Of a stretch of DNA of 64,000 nucleotides, positions 12,342 through 24,499 are shown in pieces. The position numbers and the translations under genes are program-made. Origin of the DNA: Senecio squalidus (lineage: Eukaryota > Streptophyta > Magnoliopsida > Asterales > Asteraceae). The first letter of the stretch is position 1; the number at the start of each line of letters is the position of its first letter. The DNA is taken from contig CAJVGC010000001.1 in NCBI GenBank assembly GCA_910822075.1, positions 13,939,160 through 14,003,159 on the forward strand, given 5' to 3'. The notes beneath the pieces are model-generated. The model made no database searches. It was given only the letters and a program-made list of their open reading frames with translations, and was not told where the DNA came from.

Positions 12342-13320
12342 TGCATTCTCTTGCAAAGTGTCATGGTTCTCCACAATCATAGCACTTGACTTTGCTTTTA
12401 TCAAACCCAACCCTATCATTGTTTCTAGGAGCGAATCTTCTTTCAGTTCTATTCACAAACCTTCTTGCCCTTAATGATAGCATAGGCAGTTGCCACTTGA
12501 GATCCATCTCTTTTAGATCATCTTGATGAACTTGTCTCAAGTCTTCATTGGTTAGCCCTGAACATGAAGTTTGTGATTAAAAAGCTTCAAAAGTAAGATC
12601 TTCTGAATTATCATTTTGAGATGTGTCAGCTGGTGTAATGAGTGCAGTATTAAAATTATTAATACTATTGTTGCTGTTGAATGGATTCTTGGCTTCAACT
12701 TCTGCTTCAAACACCCTTAGATCATTATAGAGATCATCCAGCTCCATCTCCTCTAGCACATCACCTTGTCTGTAAGAGACTGTATAGATGATCCATTCAT
12801 CTCCCAAAGATCTGGGAAATTTTTTGTTTAGATCATCTTTATCCATCCTTACTCCTGCACTGCTCAACTCTCCAGTAAGCTTCTTGTATCTGTCAAAGGT
12901 TTGAGTCATTCTTTCCTCCTTCAGAGCTTTGAAGTTCTCATACTCTTGTTTGAGAAGAGCCTTCTTGTTCTTCTTTGTGTTCTTTGTTCCAATGAATCTC
13001 TTCTCAAGAGCTTCCCACAGAGACTTTGCATCATTGTATCCTTCAAATTGTGCTTGATATTCATTGGGAATAGAAATTAGAAGGATACTTAATGCCTTGA
13101 TTTCGGTCTGCTTTTCTCTTCTTTCTTGGTTTGTTGTAGGACGACGAATAACTCCAGGTGTTCCATCAGCTGACAGATCAAGAGCTTCTTTGTTCCCATG
13201 CACAATAACATCCCATACTGCATAATCGGATAGCAGTATGTGTTGTTTGATCCTTAGATTCCAGAGATCAAAATGGTTGCTGTTGAGGACAGGGACCTTG
13301 TTTACTGCCACATCAGCCAT
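12342..13320 (-). pseudogene. Copia gag (UBN2-type) with first zinc knuckle
   Basis: It begins with ATG at 13318-13320, 63 bp after the PBS end. 247 codons are open to a TAA at 12577-12579; the same frame then continues to a zinc knuckle at about 12345-12390. Landmarks of the copia UBN2 gag are FDLWNLRIKQHI, SLWEALEKRFIGTKN and LLKQEYENF. In the knuckle, CYDCGEP is followed by TGA (12361-12363) where a small residue is expected, and then HFAREC. Gag would form the particle and package RNA; the two stops prevent a full product. Confidence 0.88.
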
Positions 13321-13383
13321 GATTGATAGTAGTTTTCTTCTTGTTGAGGCTTCAACAAAACTTGTAGATCAATTGATCTTGAG

Positions 13384-13407
13384 CACCTCCTGTGCTTTGA
13401 TACCACT
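13384..13407 (-). other. Primer binding site, initiator tRNA-Met type
   Basis: Directly inside the 5' LTR the minus strand reads AG then TGGTATCAAAGCACAGGAGG. This complements the 3' end of plant initiator tRNA-Met, apart from the usual variation. It fixes the 5' end of the element at the high-coordinate side. Confidence 0.88.
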
Positions 13408-14013
13408 TGTCAGGATCGTTTGAGTTAGATAAACTCAACACACTTTAACGAAAGATCTTGATCTATCAAAGAAGTTTAGCAGCGCATAAATACTTTGATA
13501 GTACAAGTTAATCGATTAAACAAATATTGTATAAGAATAACAAATATACAATAATGTTTGTCGAATATTAAGCCTCAATATATTAATCACAAAAGAAAGA
13601 TTAACATACGTGTTTTTTCTAGTACAAGGATTCATGTATTTATAGACCTTGAGGGTAACCTAGCTAATCTAAGAAACGTCTTTACAATTTCAATTGTATT
13701 ATGAGTGCATGTACAATTGCATCATAATCACAATCGGTATATTTAAGGAAAAGATAATTACAAATATAATTTATATTTATCTAAAACTATACTAGCAGTA
13801 TTAATGAGAGCGGGCAATAGTAATGAGGTCCAGTAGTAGTAACCAACACTTGTAACAGTTGTTTCTTCAGGATTATTAACTTGAGCAGTAGTAACTGACT
13901 TTGTCTTCAAACAGTACTATCTTGAACAGTATCATTGAGTAGTGTTAACCAACAGTACTAATGAACAATATTAATGAAATTAAACTATAACACTAAAAGT
14001 TTTAATCCAAACA
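13408..14013 (-). repeat. 5' LTR of the SIRE-like element
   Basis: 606 bp pair of 1705-2310. The element RNA should be promoted from here toward lower coordinates. I did not pick out a convincing single TATA box. Confidence 0.9.
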
Positions 14014-14738
14014 ATACCAATTATCTATACCCTTGAAGAACATTAGTTGATATCCCAAACAAGCCATATGATAATGTTGACATGTTTGTCATTTGGCAAC
14101 AACACTTTATAACAGAATGAATAAAAAATAAAACGAGAATATGGGAAATGAAATATACAGATAGTTCTTGACTTTCTTGGTGTCATTTTGGTCTTTATGC
14201 TTTAAAATAAGTTATTTGAAAATAATGTTGGGACTAATGCATATGATGATGATGTATATAAGGGTCCCATTGTCTTTTTATTCACATATTTGTGTTTCTT
14301 AAAAATCATCTCAGGTTTATTTTATTTAAACGCAAGGTTAAGTAGCCTTAATTCAATCCACCCGAAAATAAGAGTCTAGAGAACTAAAAAATGAGAAATA
14401 TTATGATTTTGATGGGTTTATTAAGTATGTTAGATCTATCACATATTTCATCAAAACTTTGTTTTTACTAGTTCACTAGATAATGTTTCCTAACCATCAC
14501 TAATAAGGTTACATATTTCCTTACAAGATATCTTATATTCGAAAGATGTTATATTCGAAACAGTCACGTATATATTCTAGTTAAACTGCATACATTATGC
14601 TTGTTTACCCGTTTTATATAATGTTTTCTTGGATTGTTGACATTGCGACTAAGTTAACAAGATGCACAAAATCCCATCTGCATGAAAGCTGTCAAAAGGG
14701 CCCTGTGAAATGTGTTTATGACAAACGGGGCCTCTTTA
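14014..14738. other. Non-coding DNA between two transposons
   Basis: AT-rich, with no open frame or repeat that I can define. It ends in the TTA target of the next element. Confidence 0.6.
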
Positions 14739-16680
14739 GACTATGGGGTGTGGTAGTTTGTTTTGGGTGATGATGTGGAGTGATAGAGGTGATTTGTAGG
14801 AAAGAGAGTGTGATGATGTGGAGTGATAAAAATGGGTGGTGTGGTTGTGTGATGATGTGGAGTGATAGAGGAAATAGAGTGTAATTTTAAAAAGTTGTAT
14901 ATTTATAATTTTTTTTATATAAATGAAATTTCAAAACTTGTATTTTTATTAAAAAAAAACAAACACACACTACAATTTATTAAAAAACATATTACGATTA
15001 AACTAAAATACGTTAAAAAAATACAATTTAAAAAAAAAAAAACACTTCAATCTTCATCGTTGTTTCCTCGGGGGCGGTAATACCAGACATGTTCGATCAA
15101 ATCGGCTAACAGACTGTGATGGGTACCTTCGTCACGCATGTCACGTATGTTCTGTTGTTTCTCTTGAAAACTAATCTGGACTTCTGGTTCGGTGGCATTC
15201 TCATCATAAGCTTGACAATACGCCTTACCTTTGTCTTCCAAAATCATGTTATGAAGAATTATAGCGGCGTACATCGCGTTTCTAATTTTTTCTAAACTCC
15301 AAGCTCTTGCGGGGTTTTTAATTATATGCCACTTTTTTTTCAACACTCCAAAAGCCCGTTCGATGTCCTTTCTTGAAGATTCCTGGGCTTTTTTAAAATG
15401 GTTACGCTTCTCGTTTAATTCGTCTCTTTCCCTGAAAGACTTTATTAACACCGGCCATTTTGGATAAATACCGTCAACGAGGTAATACCCGTATTTGTAG
15501 GTTGTGTCGTTAACAATAAACGACTGTTTGGGAGCCGTCCCATTCACAATGTCGTTGAAAAGCGGTGACTGATCCAAGACGTTGATGTCATTATTCGCTC
15601 CAGCCATCCCAAAAAATGCATGCCATATCCACAAATCAGTAGAGGCCGTAGCCTCTAACATAATGGAAGGGTGAGCGTGATCACCCCTATGGTATTGACC
15701 ATGCCAAGCCACGGGACAATTTTCCCACTCCCAATGCATACAATCCAAACTGCCTAGCATACCGGGAAAATTGTGTTTTTCATCATGAACCATCGTAATC
15801 TACTGTATGTCGCTCCAACTAGGACGGCGTAAATATCTCTTGCCGTATAAAGAAACCACACCTATTTCAGATATTATTACATTTTAAGTACAAATAAGTT
15901 TTAAAGTAAACTAATTAAAAATGTAAAGGTTAAAAATTTACCTTCGCAAAAGCAGGCAAGAGAGTCACGTGAAATTCTTGCAGACATTTTTAAATACTCG
16001 TCCCACATGTCACTACAAGTGCCAAAAGCAAGTTGTCGTATGGCGGAGGTGCATTTCTGAATCGATGTAAACCCAGGCCTTCCTCTACAATCTGGTCGTT
16101 GCCTAAAATACTCAAAATTGTTTTCAAAATCGTGGCATATCCTGAGAAACAGCTCCCTCCTCATTCGAAAACGACGGGTAAATTGTTCGTCGTTGTAGGT
16201 GCAACCCGGAGAAAAGTAAGATTCCATTAGTAGTGTGTTAGCTTCTTCACGGTTACGTTCTATGACGGTTCTTCTTCTAGTGATTGGTCTTTCGATATGT
16301 TGTGATGCGTAGCTAACAACGGCTCTAATCGTTTCGGCTACAATTGCATCTTCATCCGAACTTGACGAACTTGACATTTTATAAAACTTTGTGTGTGTTA
16401 TAAAAAATTGAGAGAGAAAGAGAGATTGTTTGTGGTTTTTGTTATAAAAATGAATGGTATTTATAGAAAATTGTTAGGTTTTAAAAAAAAAAGAGCCGTT
16501 GCTCTCTTTTCATACTCGACCGTTGCAACCCTTCACCCTCTTCACGGCGTGATGCAGACAAAGCCTGGGCCTCAAATTTGCCTATAACGCCCCCACCGGT
16601 GTGGTGGAGGACGTTGTGGGGCGTTGTGGAGGTGAGGTGGCGGGCGTTGTTGCTCGTTTAACGCCTCATACCCCATACTC
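14739..16680 (-). mobile_element. PIF/Harbinger DNA transposon, copy 1 (family A)
   Basis: 1942 bp bounded by TIRs GACTATGGGGTGTG and (other end, reversed) GAGTATGGGGTATG, flanked on both sides by TTA, the TWA target of PIF/Harbinger. It encodes one two-exon transposase on the minus strand. Near the low end the phrase TGTGATGATGTGGAGTGATA recurs three times, a subterminal repeat. It is nearly identical to the copy at 28393-30354. The Myb-like second ORF of autonomous PIF elements is not present. Confidence 0.95.
15047..16377 (-). pseudogene. PIF/Harbinger transposase copy 1, one nonsense codon
   Basis: Exon 1 runs 16377-15942, an 80 bp intron (GT..AG) lies at 15941-15862, and exon 2 runs 15861-15047. 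The reading is the same as the intact copy at 28696-30026 except for a TAG at 15800-15802 (codon 166, Gln in the other copy) and a few substitutions. The DDE residues downstream (GSLDCMHW, VDGIYPKW, DIERAFG) are unchanged. The stop lies before the whole catalytic domain, so this copy should make no active enzyme. Confidence 0.92.
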
Positions 16681-16683
16681 TTA

Positions 16684-17137
16684 CTATCATGACCTTACTT
16701 TGTTTATCATTTTGAATCTCATACGTTAGAAAGATGCCACTTTTTTTTTTCTTTTCTTTTTATAGGTGTATAACTATTATTTATTTTAATATCTCTTAGA
16801 ATCAATGTATCAGAAAGTCATGCTCACGTTATACTTGTTTGACAAACGCCATTATATTTGCAGTACATATATTGTCATGATTGGTTTCTAATAAATTTAT
16901 GTATTTTAGTTTTATACATTACAAAACTAAGAAAAGTAAAAAAAAATTCACTTTATATTTTCCTAACTACCATATAGGTTCTTCTTGTTTTAATTTGTAG
17001 TTAATAGGATTTGGTTATCAACCAAGGTCCGAGGGTGATGGCTGATGACTAGTGAGTGGCACAAAACAAGAATCAAAACATTTCATACGGAATTAGAGGT
17101 TTATGTAAACCTCTCATATGATATGTCGATTTAAAAT
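16684..17137. other. Non-coding AT-rich spacer
   Basis: No gene, repeat pair or terminal motif is seen between the PIF element and the hAT-type MITE. Confidence 0.6.
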
Positions 17138-17145
17138 GTTAGAAC

Positions 17146-17770
17146 TAAGGTAGTTAAAATCGTGATCCTACCTGTAGGATCGTACGATCATCCTACAAGT
17201 AAAAAAAGATCCAAGTTTGCATAGGATCGCTGCAGAGGTAAGATCGTAGGATCGGATCGTAAGATCGTAGGATCATTATGTTTAAAATGTTACTTTCGTA
17301 TGAGTCTACCACAAATGCATAACAAAAATCCGAACCTAACATTATAATTTCATTCAAATTTTCTAGATAGTAAATCTAACCATCTTTATATTATTTAAAA
17401 TTATCATATTAAAACAAATATTCAATTATAAATACTAATAATAAGTTAAAATATTGACACTAGTTAAATTTATTATTTTAAATTATAGCGTCTTGATATT
17501 AAAAGAAATTGTGACTTGTTAATTTATAAATATTAAGGATTATATTGAATTATTTCTTTCACTATACTAAATGTTAGACACATGAACGTATATTTCACAA
17601 TTTCGGTAAATTTCAAACAAATTTCATATAATTTATATAACATATAGATTTTATACATATAATAATATTTTGGGTTATTTTAGTAGGATCTTACGATTCG
17701 ATCTGATCTTACGATTTCGATCTTGCAAAAACAAAAACGATTTGGTAGAATCTCGATATTGACAACCTTG
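17146..17770. mobile_element. hAT-type MITE with GTAGGATCG subterminal repeats
   Basis: 625 bp flanked by an exact 8-bp duplication GTTAGAAC (17138-17145 and 17771-17778), the hAT target size. The ends TAAGGTAGT and, reversed, CAAGGTTGTC fit the hAT YARNG rule and match with mismatches over about 27 bp. Just inside each end are clusters of GTAGGATC / GATCGTA words in both orientations, as expected for transposase binding arrays. No coding capacity. Confidence 0.85.
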
Positions 17771-17778
17771 GTTAGAAC

Positions 17779-19640
17779 CTATCTATCGGACTAGAATCAA
17801 ATATTTCTAAGTCTTGACATTCTCGATATTTGGGGTTGTGAATTGTAATTGTGAAAATGATGGAACACCCGACCATGTCCAAAGAAGGTTATTTAACCAT
17901 GTAGATTTGTTTCTCATGGTGTGATCCTTCTCAGTGAAACACAATGTGCTAGGATTCTAATTCCTTTTACGCGAGAAAGTGGGTGTAAGTAAGTTGAGAT
18001 ATTTAACGTTTGACAATAAATGCAAATTCTTTTAGTGAGTACGGTGATATCTCAAGTCTTCTATTTGTACGAGACGAAAGTAATTGTACCTAGCAAATCT
18101 CATTATTAGAAGATAGCGTTTTTTCTCTTAGACAATGTCTAGGAGTGTGACTTAGGCTAGTGATCGTAACCTAAATACGCACGACTAAGATACGTAGCCT
18201 AATCAGCTAAGGGACGCAACCTAGATGCGTCAGGCTAAGGATCACAACTTAGGCGTGTCGGGCTAAGGGACGTAACCCAAGTAGACCGGAATCTTTGCTT
18301 CGTAGCCTACACAAAACACCCTTAACCGTTTAATCTCTTAAGGGTGCCGACTTCCTACATTGATTTTATAGTATTCAGTAACAATTTTAGGCGTTTATTA
18401 ATCTTCAAAATAATAATGTAAGTAAGTCGTTAGGTAAAAACTACAAGTTCGTAGCAAAGTCACAAGTTTCGATCTTTGTCGGTGATATTATTACTAGTAT
18501 TTTTCTAGTGTAAATAAACAGGTGGCAAACGCGTTTCATGGAACATGTTACATCCTTAGGTGGTGGATTTCGAAGAGAAGAAATAATTTAAATCTTTTAA
18601 TGTTGTGACTCTCACCTATGAAATTTTTCACGAGTTATAATGAACTCTTATGATTCTCGAATCAGTTTGATAGTCGAGTTATAACGTGTGGCAATTTGTG
18701 TCACCGGTATGATTTAAGTGTAACGGGATTAATTTGTTAACCAATATAATTTTGATAAATATCGAACAAGTTAGGGAGAATATGAAGTGTACGCTTATTT
18801 GAACTTATCTTGATTGTTTATAGAAGAAGCCCCTAAATCCAATGGATGGCAAACCCTGGCAGGGTCCACAGGGCAAAGCCCCTGGCTAGGGTCTAGTTGT
18901 CAGGCTAGCCTGTAAATTTTTTATTTCGTTTAATATTGCTTTATTAAAAAATATTATGAAAATCCGAATTTGACTCTAAATATTAAACCCGATTTGAACC
19001 GGTTTGGTAGTTAATAAACTTCCGAATGGCATTATATTACAGGTTCCTATATGGCTATAACTCCCTGTTTTTGGTTAATACTTTTGGTACACTTTTCATA
19101 ATCAAACACACGGTTTCTTGTTTTTCAATTCTGAGTTTTGTCGAATAAAAGATTTTGATTGTATCATCAAAATATCTTTAATCTGGAAATGACTACATGA
19201 CCCTCACAAATCTGTAATCAAAACCCTAAAATACAACATAATTGATATTCCTCTTATGAATCTAAAATAGGTTTTGTTAGTTGGGAATGATTTGATGAAG
19301 CTTGGACTTAAAATTAATACTCAGTTGTTTTAGGTGATACTCACCCTACTATATGGGTATTTGATTTTGTCTATTTCTCTCATTCTCTTTGGTATTTATA
19401 TGTTTGAAAATTGCATAAGATGTGGTTGCGATAGTTTTTGATATTGGTTCTTGAGAAACGGAAGCAAATTGATGCATAATTGCATAGGTTTTATTATTAT
19501 CAACAATGGAGGGAAAATCCTCAATTTTACATATCCAAATGGATGGTATTGAGTTAATTCTAGAAAACTACCCGCCCAACTAACTATATAACAAACATAT
19601 GAAATCTTTACAAAATTCCCCTCAACTATTGTTATTTACA
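17779..19640. other. Non-coding stretch, possibly with an old LTR fragment
   Basis: No open frame is supportable. It contains the minisatellite at 18147-18290. A GC-richer segment near 18828-18920 is rich in CCCTGG / GGGTCC and resembles LTR fragments seen in other plants, but neither end can be defined. Confidence 0.45.
18147..18290. repeat. Degenerate ~28-bp minisatellite
   Basis: About five imperfect units of the form GGCTAAGGGACGCAACCTAG plus a short G/C-rich joiner (for example at 18207, 18236 and 18263). It is GC-richer than its surroundings. No coding or known function is apparent. Confidence 0.65.
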
Positions 19641-19974
19641 AAAGAATTAATTACAAAAATCGTCTCTAAGTTTTATCTTAAATTACGAATTTTGTCCCTA
19701 AGTTTAAAAAATTTCATAAATCATCCACTTTTAGAAACTAATTACCTTTTTCGTTTCTAGGATTTGCTTCAATTACGATTTCGTCCCTAAAGTTTGTCCT
19801 TAATTACAGATTTGGTCCCTAAGATTTGCCCCAATTATGGGTGCAAATTAGAAATTGGGGACTAAAAGCGTAATTAATTTCTAAACTTGAACGATTTATG
19901 CAACTTTTTAAACTTAGGGACGAAATCCAGAATTTTAGATAAACTATAGGGACGATTTATGTAATTAACTCTTT
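19641..19974. mobile_element. Foldback MITE, ~334 bp
   Basis: The two halves are inverted repeats almost throughout. Left end AAAGAATTAATTAC pairs with right end (reversed) AAAGAGTTAATTAC, and inner blocks CGAATTTTGTCCCTAAG and CTTAGGGACGAAATCC pair too. Flanks are ACA on both sides, too short to prove a target duplication. RNA from it would form a long hairpin. Superfamily not assigned. Confidence 0.65.
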
Positions 19975-20273
19975 ACAAAATGAACATAAAACTTTAAATA
20001 TAATCTTAACTATATTATAAAACAATTACTTGAAATTCTTAAACTCTTAAAATTTAAGTAATTGAAATTACTAATTTACCCCTTTTATACCTTTCACAAA
20101 ATATATCATTTATAAAATTTTACAATTTTAGTGACATTTCCTTAATTACTACAATAACTAATAAATAATAATAACTATCTTTATCTTTATTAATATATAA
20201 AACATTTTCACTTTTTATTAAAATTTTAAAATTTGAAGTAAAGTACAATTAGTAATATATCCTTTAATGAATA

Positions 20274-21022
20274 CTAGTTTATTGACCCGCCTAATATGCG
20301 GACAATTATATCAAAAAATATATAATATTAACAAAGAACATATAACTTATATAAAAAGATTAATAGAAAACTATTGGTCATATAGACAAAATGATTATGT
20401 TAACAAATGTGAAGTTAAATAAAACATTTACTGTGTAATTCGGAAAAACCTTATTAAAAATAAAATAATTATAATATATAAAAAAAACTATAAATATTGC
20501 GTAAATAGGACGGAAAAAAACATAAGATTTTTTTATATAATATGTTTTCCGTTTTTATGTAAAACACTCGTAAAACAATAAAATAATTTTTTTTTTCTTT
20601 TTATAATATATAGAAAAATTAAAAATATTGGGTAAATAGGACAAAAAAAAAAACACTATTTTTTTTATATAATTTATGTTTTCCGTTTATATGCAAAACA
20701 CCCGAAAACAATAAAATAATTTTAGTTTCTTTTTATACTAAAAATGTGTATGTGTTTGAAGAAAAAATATGTTTTGTATTTTTTGGAATTAATTTAAAAT
20801 ACAAGTGTTAGATTATTTAAAGTAGAAAGGTTAATTAGTTTTATTTAATTAATACTATTAAAAATAAGGATTAAATTATTTAAAGTAAAGGGGTTAAAAT
20901 GAAATTATTAATGCTGACATCATCAAAATGATCTAATGGTTCAAATTAAAGTTGGATTTTCATCTGATGGTTAATACTTTGCCAAATGACATTTTAGGCT
21001 TTTCTTTTATTATATATTAAGA
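20274..21022 (-). mobile_element. Non-autonomous Helitron, 749 bp
   Basis: Read on minus, the 5' end is TCTTAATATATAATAAAAG, preceded by A. The 3' end is the hairpin CCGC-ATATTAG-GCGG, then TCAATAAACTAG, followed by T. TC start, a 3' hairpin about 10 nt from a CTRR end, insertion between A and T, and no TIR or target duplication together define a Helitron. It has no Rep/helicase. Confidence 0.85.
20455..20730. repeat. Two-copy ~130-bp tandem repeat inside the Helitron
   Basis: Two units share AAATATTG(C/G)GTAAATAGGAC, ATGTTTTCCGTTT and AAAACAATAAAATAATTTT in the same order. The second unit has diverged by substitutions and small indels. Confidence 0.65.
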
Positions 21023-21091
21023 TAACATATAAACTAATGTTAATTTTTTTTAATTAATTCGATTACTAATTTCATAAAAAATATACAGCCA

Positions 21092-22819
21092 TGTCACACC
21101 CCGCTAAAGCGGAAACACGAGATGTGAAGAGCGAAAAATCATTTCACGGGTTATACTAAAATCAACGGTTCAAGTCGTTTAAAATAACGTTCGAAAAAAT
21201 AACAATGTTCAAAGGTTACAACCAAGATCCATAATTTAAGATAACAAGTACAAAATAAAATGTTTTAAATAAAATTCCCAAATAACAAAGGTCTTCTTCC
21301 CGAATTACAATTCACATAACCAGCTTGACCCGCCTGAGCAATGCACTTCATAACTTACGCTTTGTTTCCTGAAACATGAGATAAAGTGTCAACTACGAAA
21401 CGTAGTGAGTGAGTTACAGTTTATAAGATTTTGACCAAAGGGTATCGGAAAAAGTTTCGACAAGTATATTTATATCTAAGTGTAGTTTTCTTAAAAGAAG
21501 GTTGCCGGATAGACAATCGCCTAGAATATGTATATATACTGTCGTAGTAATTCAATGTCAAGAAGTTCAACATTCGTAAAAGTTTAGGTTGTGTATAAAG
21601 CGATAAGAATATGTTGTCATTACCTCAGCGGTGGATAAATCCACATGTGTAAGACGATAAGTAGGTATATACGTAACTAATAATGACATAAGATTTTTGA
21701 ATTGTACCAACCACTAGGCTCAAATATAACGTAAGATTCAACACTAAACCGATTGTTGGTCAGAACACGCCCCTAAGTTTCAGTATAGAAGGAGTTCGTG
21801 AGAACTTTAGTAATATGTACTTAGGTCGCGAACCACAAGTAAGGAGTGACCTCTCCTAAGTATCGATACCCATATTTACTAACGGCTATTGCTAATAGTG
21901 TATAAGGAATCAAATTTTTAAAACGGGGCACTTTGTCTCTCTTTCTAAAAACTGGAAGTATGTACTTACGATGTTTATCTTCTCCTAACGAGGTTTACGC
22001 AAATACAATCAACCTACCTTAGTCTAATCAAATGTCAGCCTAAATAGTTTAAAGTAGCCAATCGGGACAATTGATATCGTCTACGCATATAAGTTTCACA
22101 AAAGTTTCCAAAATAGATCAGTAGTTCATAATAGTTTCCAAAAGTTTCACAATACTTCCAAAAGTTCATACAGTTGCAGGGTTCATAAAGGTTACCAAAA
22201 CAATAGTTCATAAAATCATTGTACGTAAATTTAAGTTCATAAAGCAGTTTCACATAAAAGATATTGTTCCCAAAAGATTTTGATCTCATGTTTCCCCCAA
22301 AAAGAGTACTTTAAAAATACAAAAGTAGAGAGGGGTATAACTCACGGATTGCGGAGACAAGGAACTCGAAAATCGGTCGGAAACGGGAGCCGGGAATCAC
22401 GGGACGCCTAATAATACCAAGATAGTTCAAGTGTTATTATCTTATTATGTTATTATATGTAATATAATAGATAAATTTTTAGTTAAACTTTAAGTGTCAA
22501 GGTTAATATTGTCCAAGAAAATAGTCCGAAACCGTTAACGTTGCATTTTGGTCCGAAAATCAATTTAACGTTTATTATCGTCGTGTCACAAGTAATTTTG
22601 ATTGCTGAAATGGTTTGAATTTTTCTAATGAAATTTGGGCAGCGCTTCCGCGCCCAAATTTCATATCCAAAAATCCAATTTCAATTTCCGCTCACAAAAT
22701 ACCTATAACACGATGTCATATATAAACGAGTTCATTTTAATCCAAAAAGTCCATCACAAGTCACTAATATACTTATTTTTACCAAACTCAGTTCATAAAT
22801 ACACGCATCAAAAAGTCAG
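21092..22819 (-). mobile_element. LTR 'X' (gypsy), 3' portion, interrupted by element G
   Basis: On minus this segment ends GGGGTGTGACA and is followed by TGGCT. It is homologous, with substantial divergence, to the 3' half of the G LTR (shared blocks include the GTATCGATACCCAT region, the GTTTC repeat zone and GCGCTTCCGCGC). It stops at GTCAG, where G begins. The matching 5' portion of an X LTR, preceded by the same TGGCT, is at 50858-51954. Together they make ~2.8 kb, the full length of a G LTR, so X was a solo LTR before G landed in it. Confidence 0.75.
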
Positions 22820-23084
22820 TGTGACAACCGTCAAAAACTCAGGTGATTCTCAGTTACTATATCGGTTCGAATCTCTAGTTACTCTTTATCGTGTTCATAT
22901 TGTTCGAGTTCGTAATTGTTGTGTCTTTATTTTGTCGGAACCAAAGTCGGAATCAACTTATAAATCCTAACACCAAAGAAACTATACAAGAACTTGACTA
23001 AGTTCATAACGGAAACCAATAAAATTCTAGTCCACAACTAACAATAACGGAAAACTTAAAAGTCACCGACTGGGAAAAACCTTC

Positions 23085-23157
23085 CAGCCGACGGCTGAAG
23101 GCTGTCAGCCAGCGGCTGACGCCCAGCCGGCGGCTGGATGTGGTCAGCCGGCGGCTG
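23085..23157. repeat. Word cluster 1 in G LTR: CAGCCGGCGGCTG x4
   Basis: Four near-palindromic 13-mers at 23085, 23106, 23124 and 23145 (variants ACG, AGC, GCG, GCG in the centre), separated by 5-8 bp. Each can pair with itself. They are a GC-rich island in AT-rich DNA. Confidence 0.9.
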
Positions 23158-23844
23158 AAAGGCCGCTGACTGTGACTTGATGAGTCATTTTTGCATGCCT
23201 CGTGATTGGTTAAGAGCATTTAATCCGGGATTGGACCAAAATACTGACTTGGGGGTTCCCTAGGCCAGACTTCACCATCCCCTTTACACTTCCATTTACT
23301 TTTCATTTTCATTTTTGAATCACAAACACACCTACACTCTCTCTCTAAAATCTCTCTAGAAAACCTCTCAAGAAAACTCAACAAAACAGAAACTTTACAC
23401 CATTAAAACAGCCACAAAACACAAATCCATCCATTAAAATCATACACAAAATCGTCCTAAGGTTAAGGGATAACAAGAAGAAGCTAAAAACCGGGTTTTT
23501 GAAGAAGATTCACACACTTTTGAAGCTAGAAACACATCCAACCGTCACCTAAAGTTTTCCTTCGGTAGAACTCTCCCTTTTTACTCTTTTTACGTAAATA
23601 TATGATTGCATGGATGATCTAAAGGTTGGAAAATGGTTTTATAAAAGCTTAAAAACGTTTTCTCGTTTAAAAACAAGTTTTTCTAATAGATCTACATTTT
23701 GATGATATAAATCTAAAAGAAACTGTGACTTTTACTTAAAAATGTATATATTTGAGTTATAACAGTTTGCATGTTCGAACCTAACACTAAAAAGGGCTAA
23801 AAATCGAAAAAATAACGAAATCTAGAAACTGGCCGAAGACCTCT

Positions 23845-23916
23845 GGCCGGCGGCTGGAGACACTCAGCCGGCGGCTAAGGTCCAGCCGGCAGCTGAGTAT
23901 CTCCAACCGCTGTCTG
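23845..23916. repeat. Word cluster 2 in G LTR: CAGCCGGCGGCTG x4
   Basis: Four copies again, at about 23845, 23865, 23883 and 23904 (the last degenerate: CAACCGCTGTCTG), 690 bp from cluster 1. The equivalent site in X carries a different word. Confidence 0.85.
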
Positions 23917-24499
23917 GATCTCGCTGTTCGTAAAAATTGTCGTTTTGAGAACTTTAAACGTAAAAATAAGCTCAAATAAGTTACCACAGATTGTATATTT
24001 CGAAAAGCTTACTGTTTTTAATAAAGAAACTGTTTGGGAAAGATTGAGGACTTAAAACATTTGCATTATTGTTTGTATTGGTTAAATTGTTCGTTTAAAG
24101 CGGGAAAGTGTTTTGAAAAATGGATTAAGTTTTTATAGCGCGGAAGCGCTGCCCAAAATTCATCGTAAAATTATACTCAAACTCAGTAACTTAATGTTTT
24201 CGTAACTTATACACATTGACTTTGGTCATCGACTCTTTTTGGACATAAATGGACTAATCGGACCCTAAATCGTACACGAACACGTATAATCATATAACGT
24301 TTCCGTAATAAGCTTTTGGGACAGAATCTAAAGTATTCAACATTCCGGTGTTTAGGTCATCCTTGATTCCCGACGCGTTCCGCTCCATCCGTGCTTATTC
24401 GTACTTTTCTTCGCAACCCGTGAGTTACAACCCCACTATGTTTTTACTATTTTAAATAACTTATTTGGGGGAAACATAAGATTGTATGTTATGTAACTT

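Larger units (their letters stand above)
1705..14013 (-). mobile_element. Ty1/copia retrotransposon, SIRE-like, full length but decayed
   Basis: A 12.3 kb element read right to left. The order is 5' LTR (13408-14013), PBS, gag, two zinc knuckles, protease, integrase, reverse transcriptase with RNase H, a non-coding stretch, a long extra ORF, a polypurine tract and the 3' LTR (1705-2310). Integrase before RT is the copia order. Large size and an additional ORF after pol are features of the SIRE/Maximus lineage (Sirevirus). Flanks are ATACA and ATACC, a four-of-five target duplication. Scattered LTR substitutions (roughly 94% identity by eye) and many stops and frameshifts show an old, non-autonomous copy. 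Confidence 0.93.
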
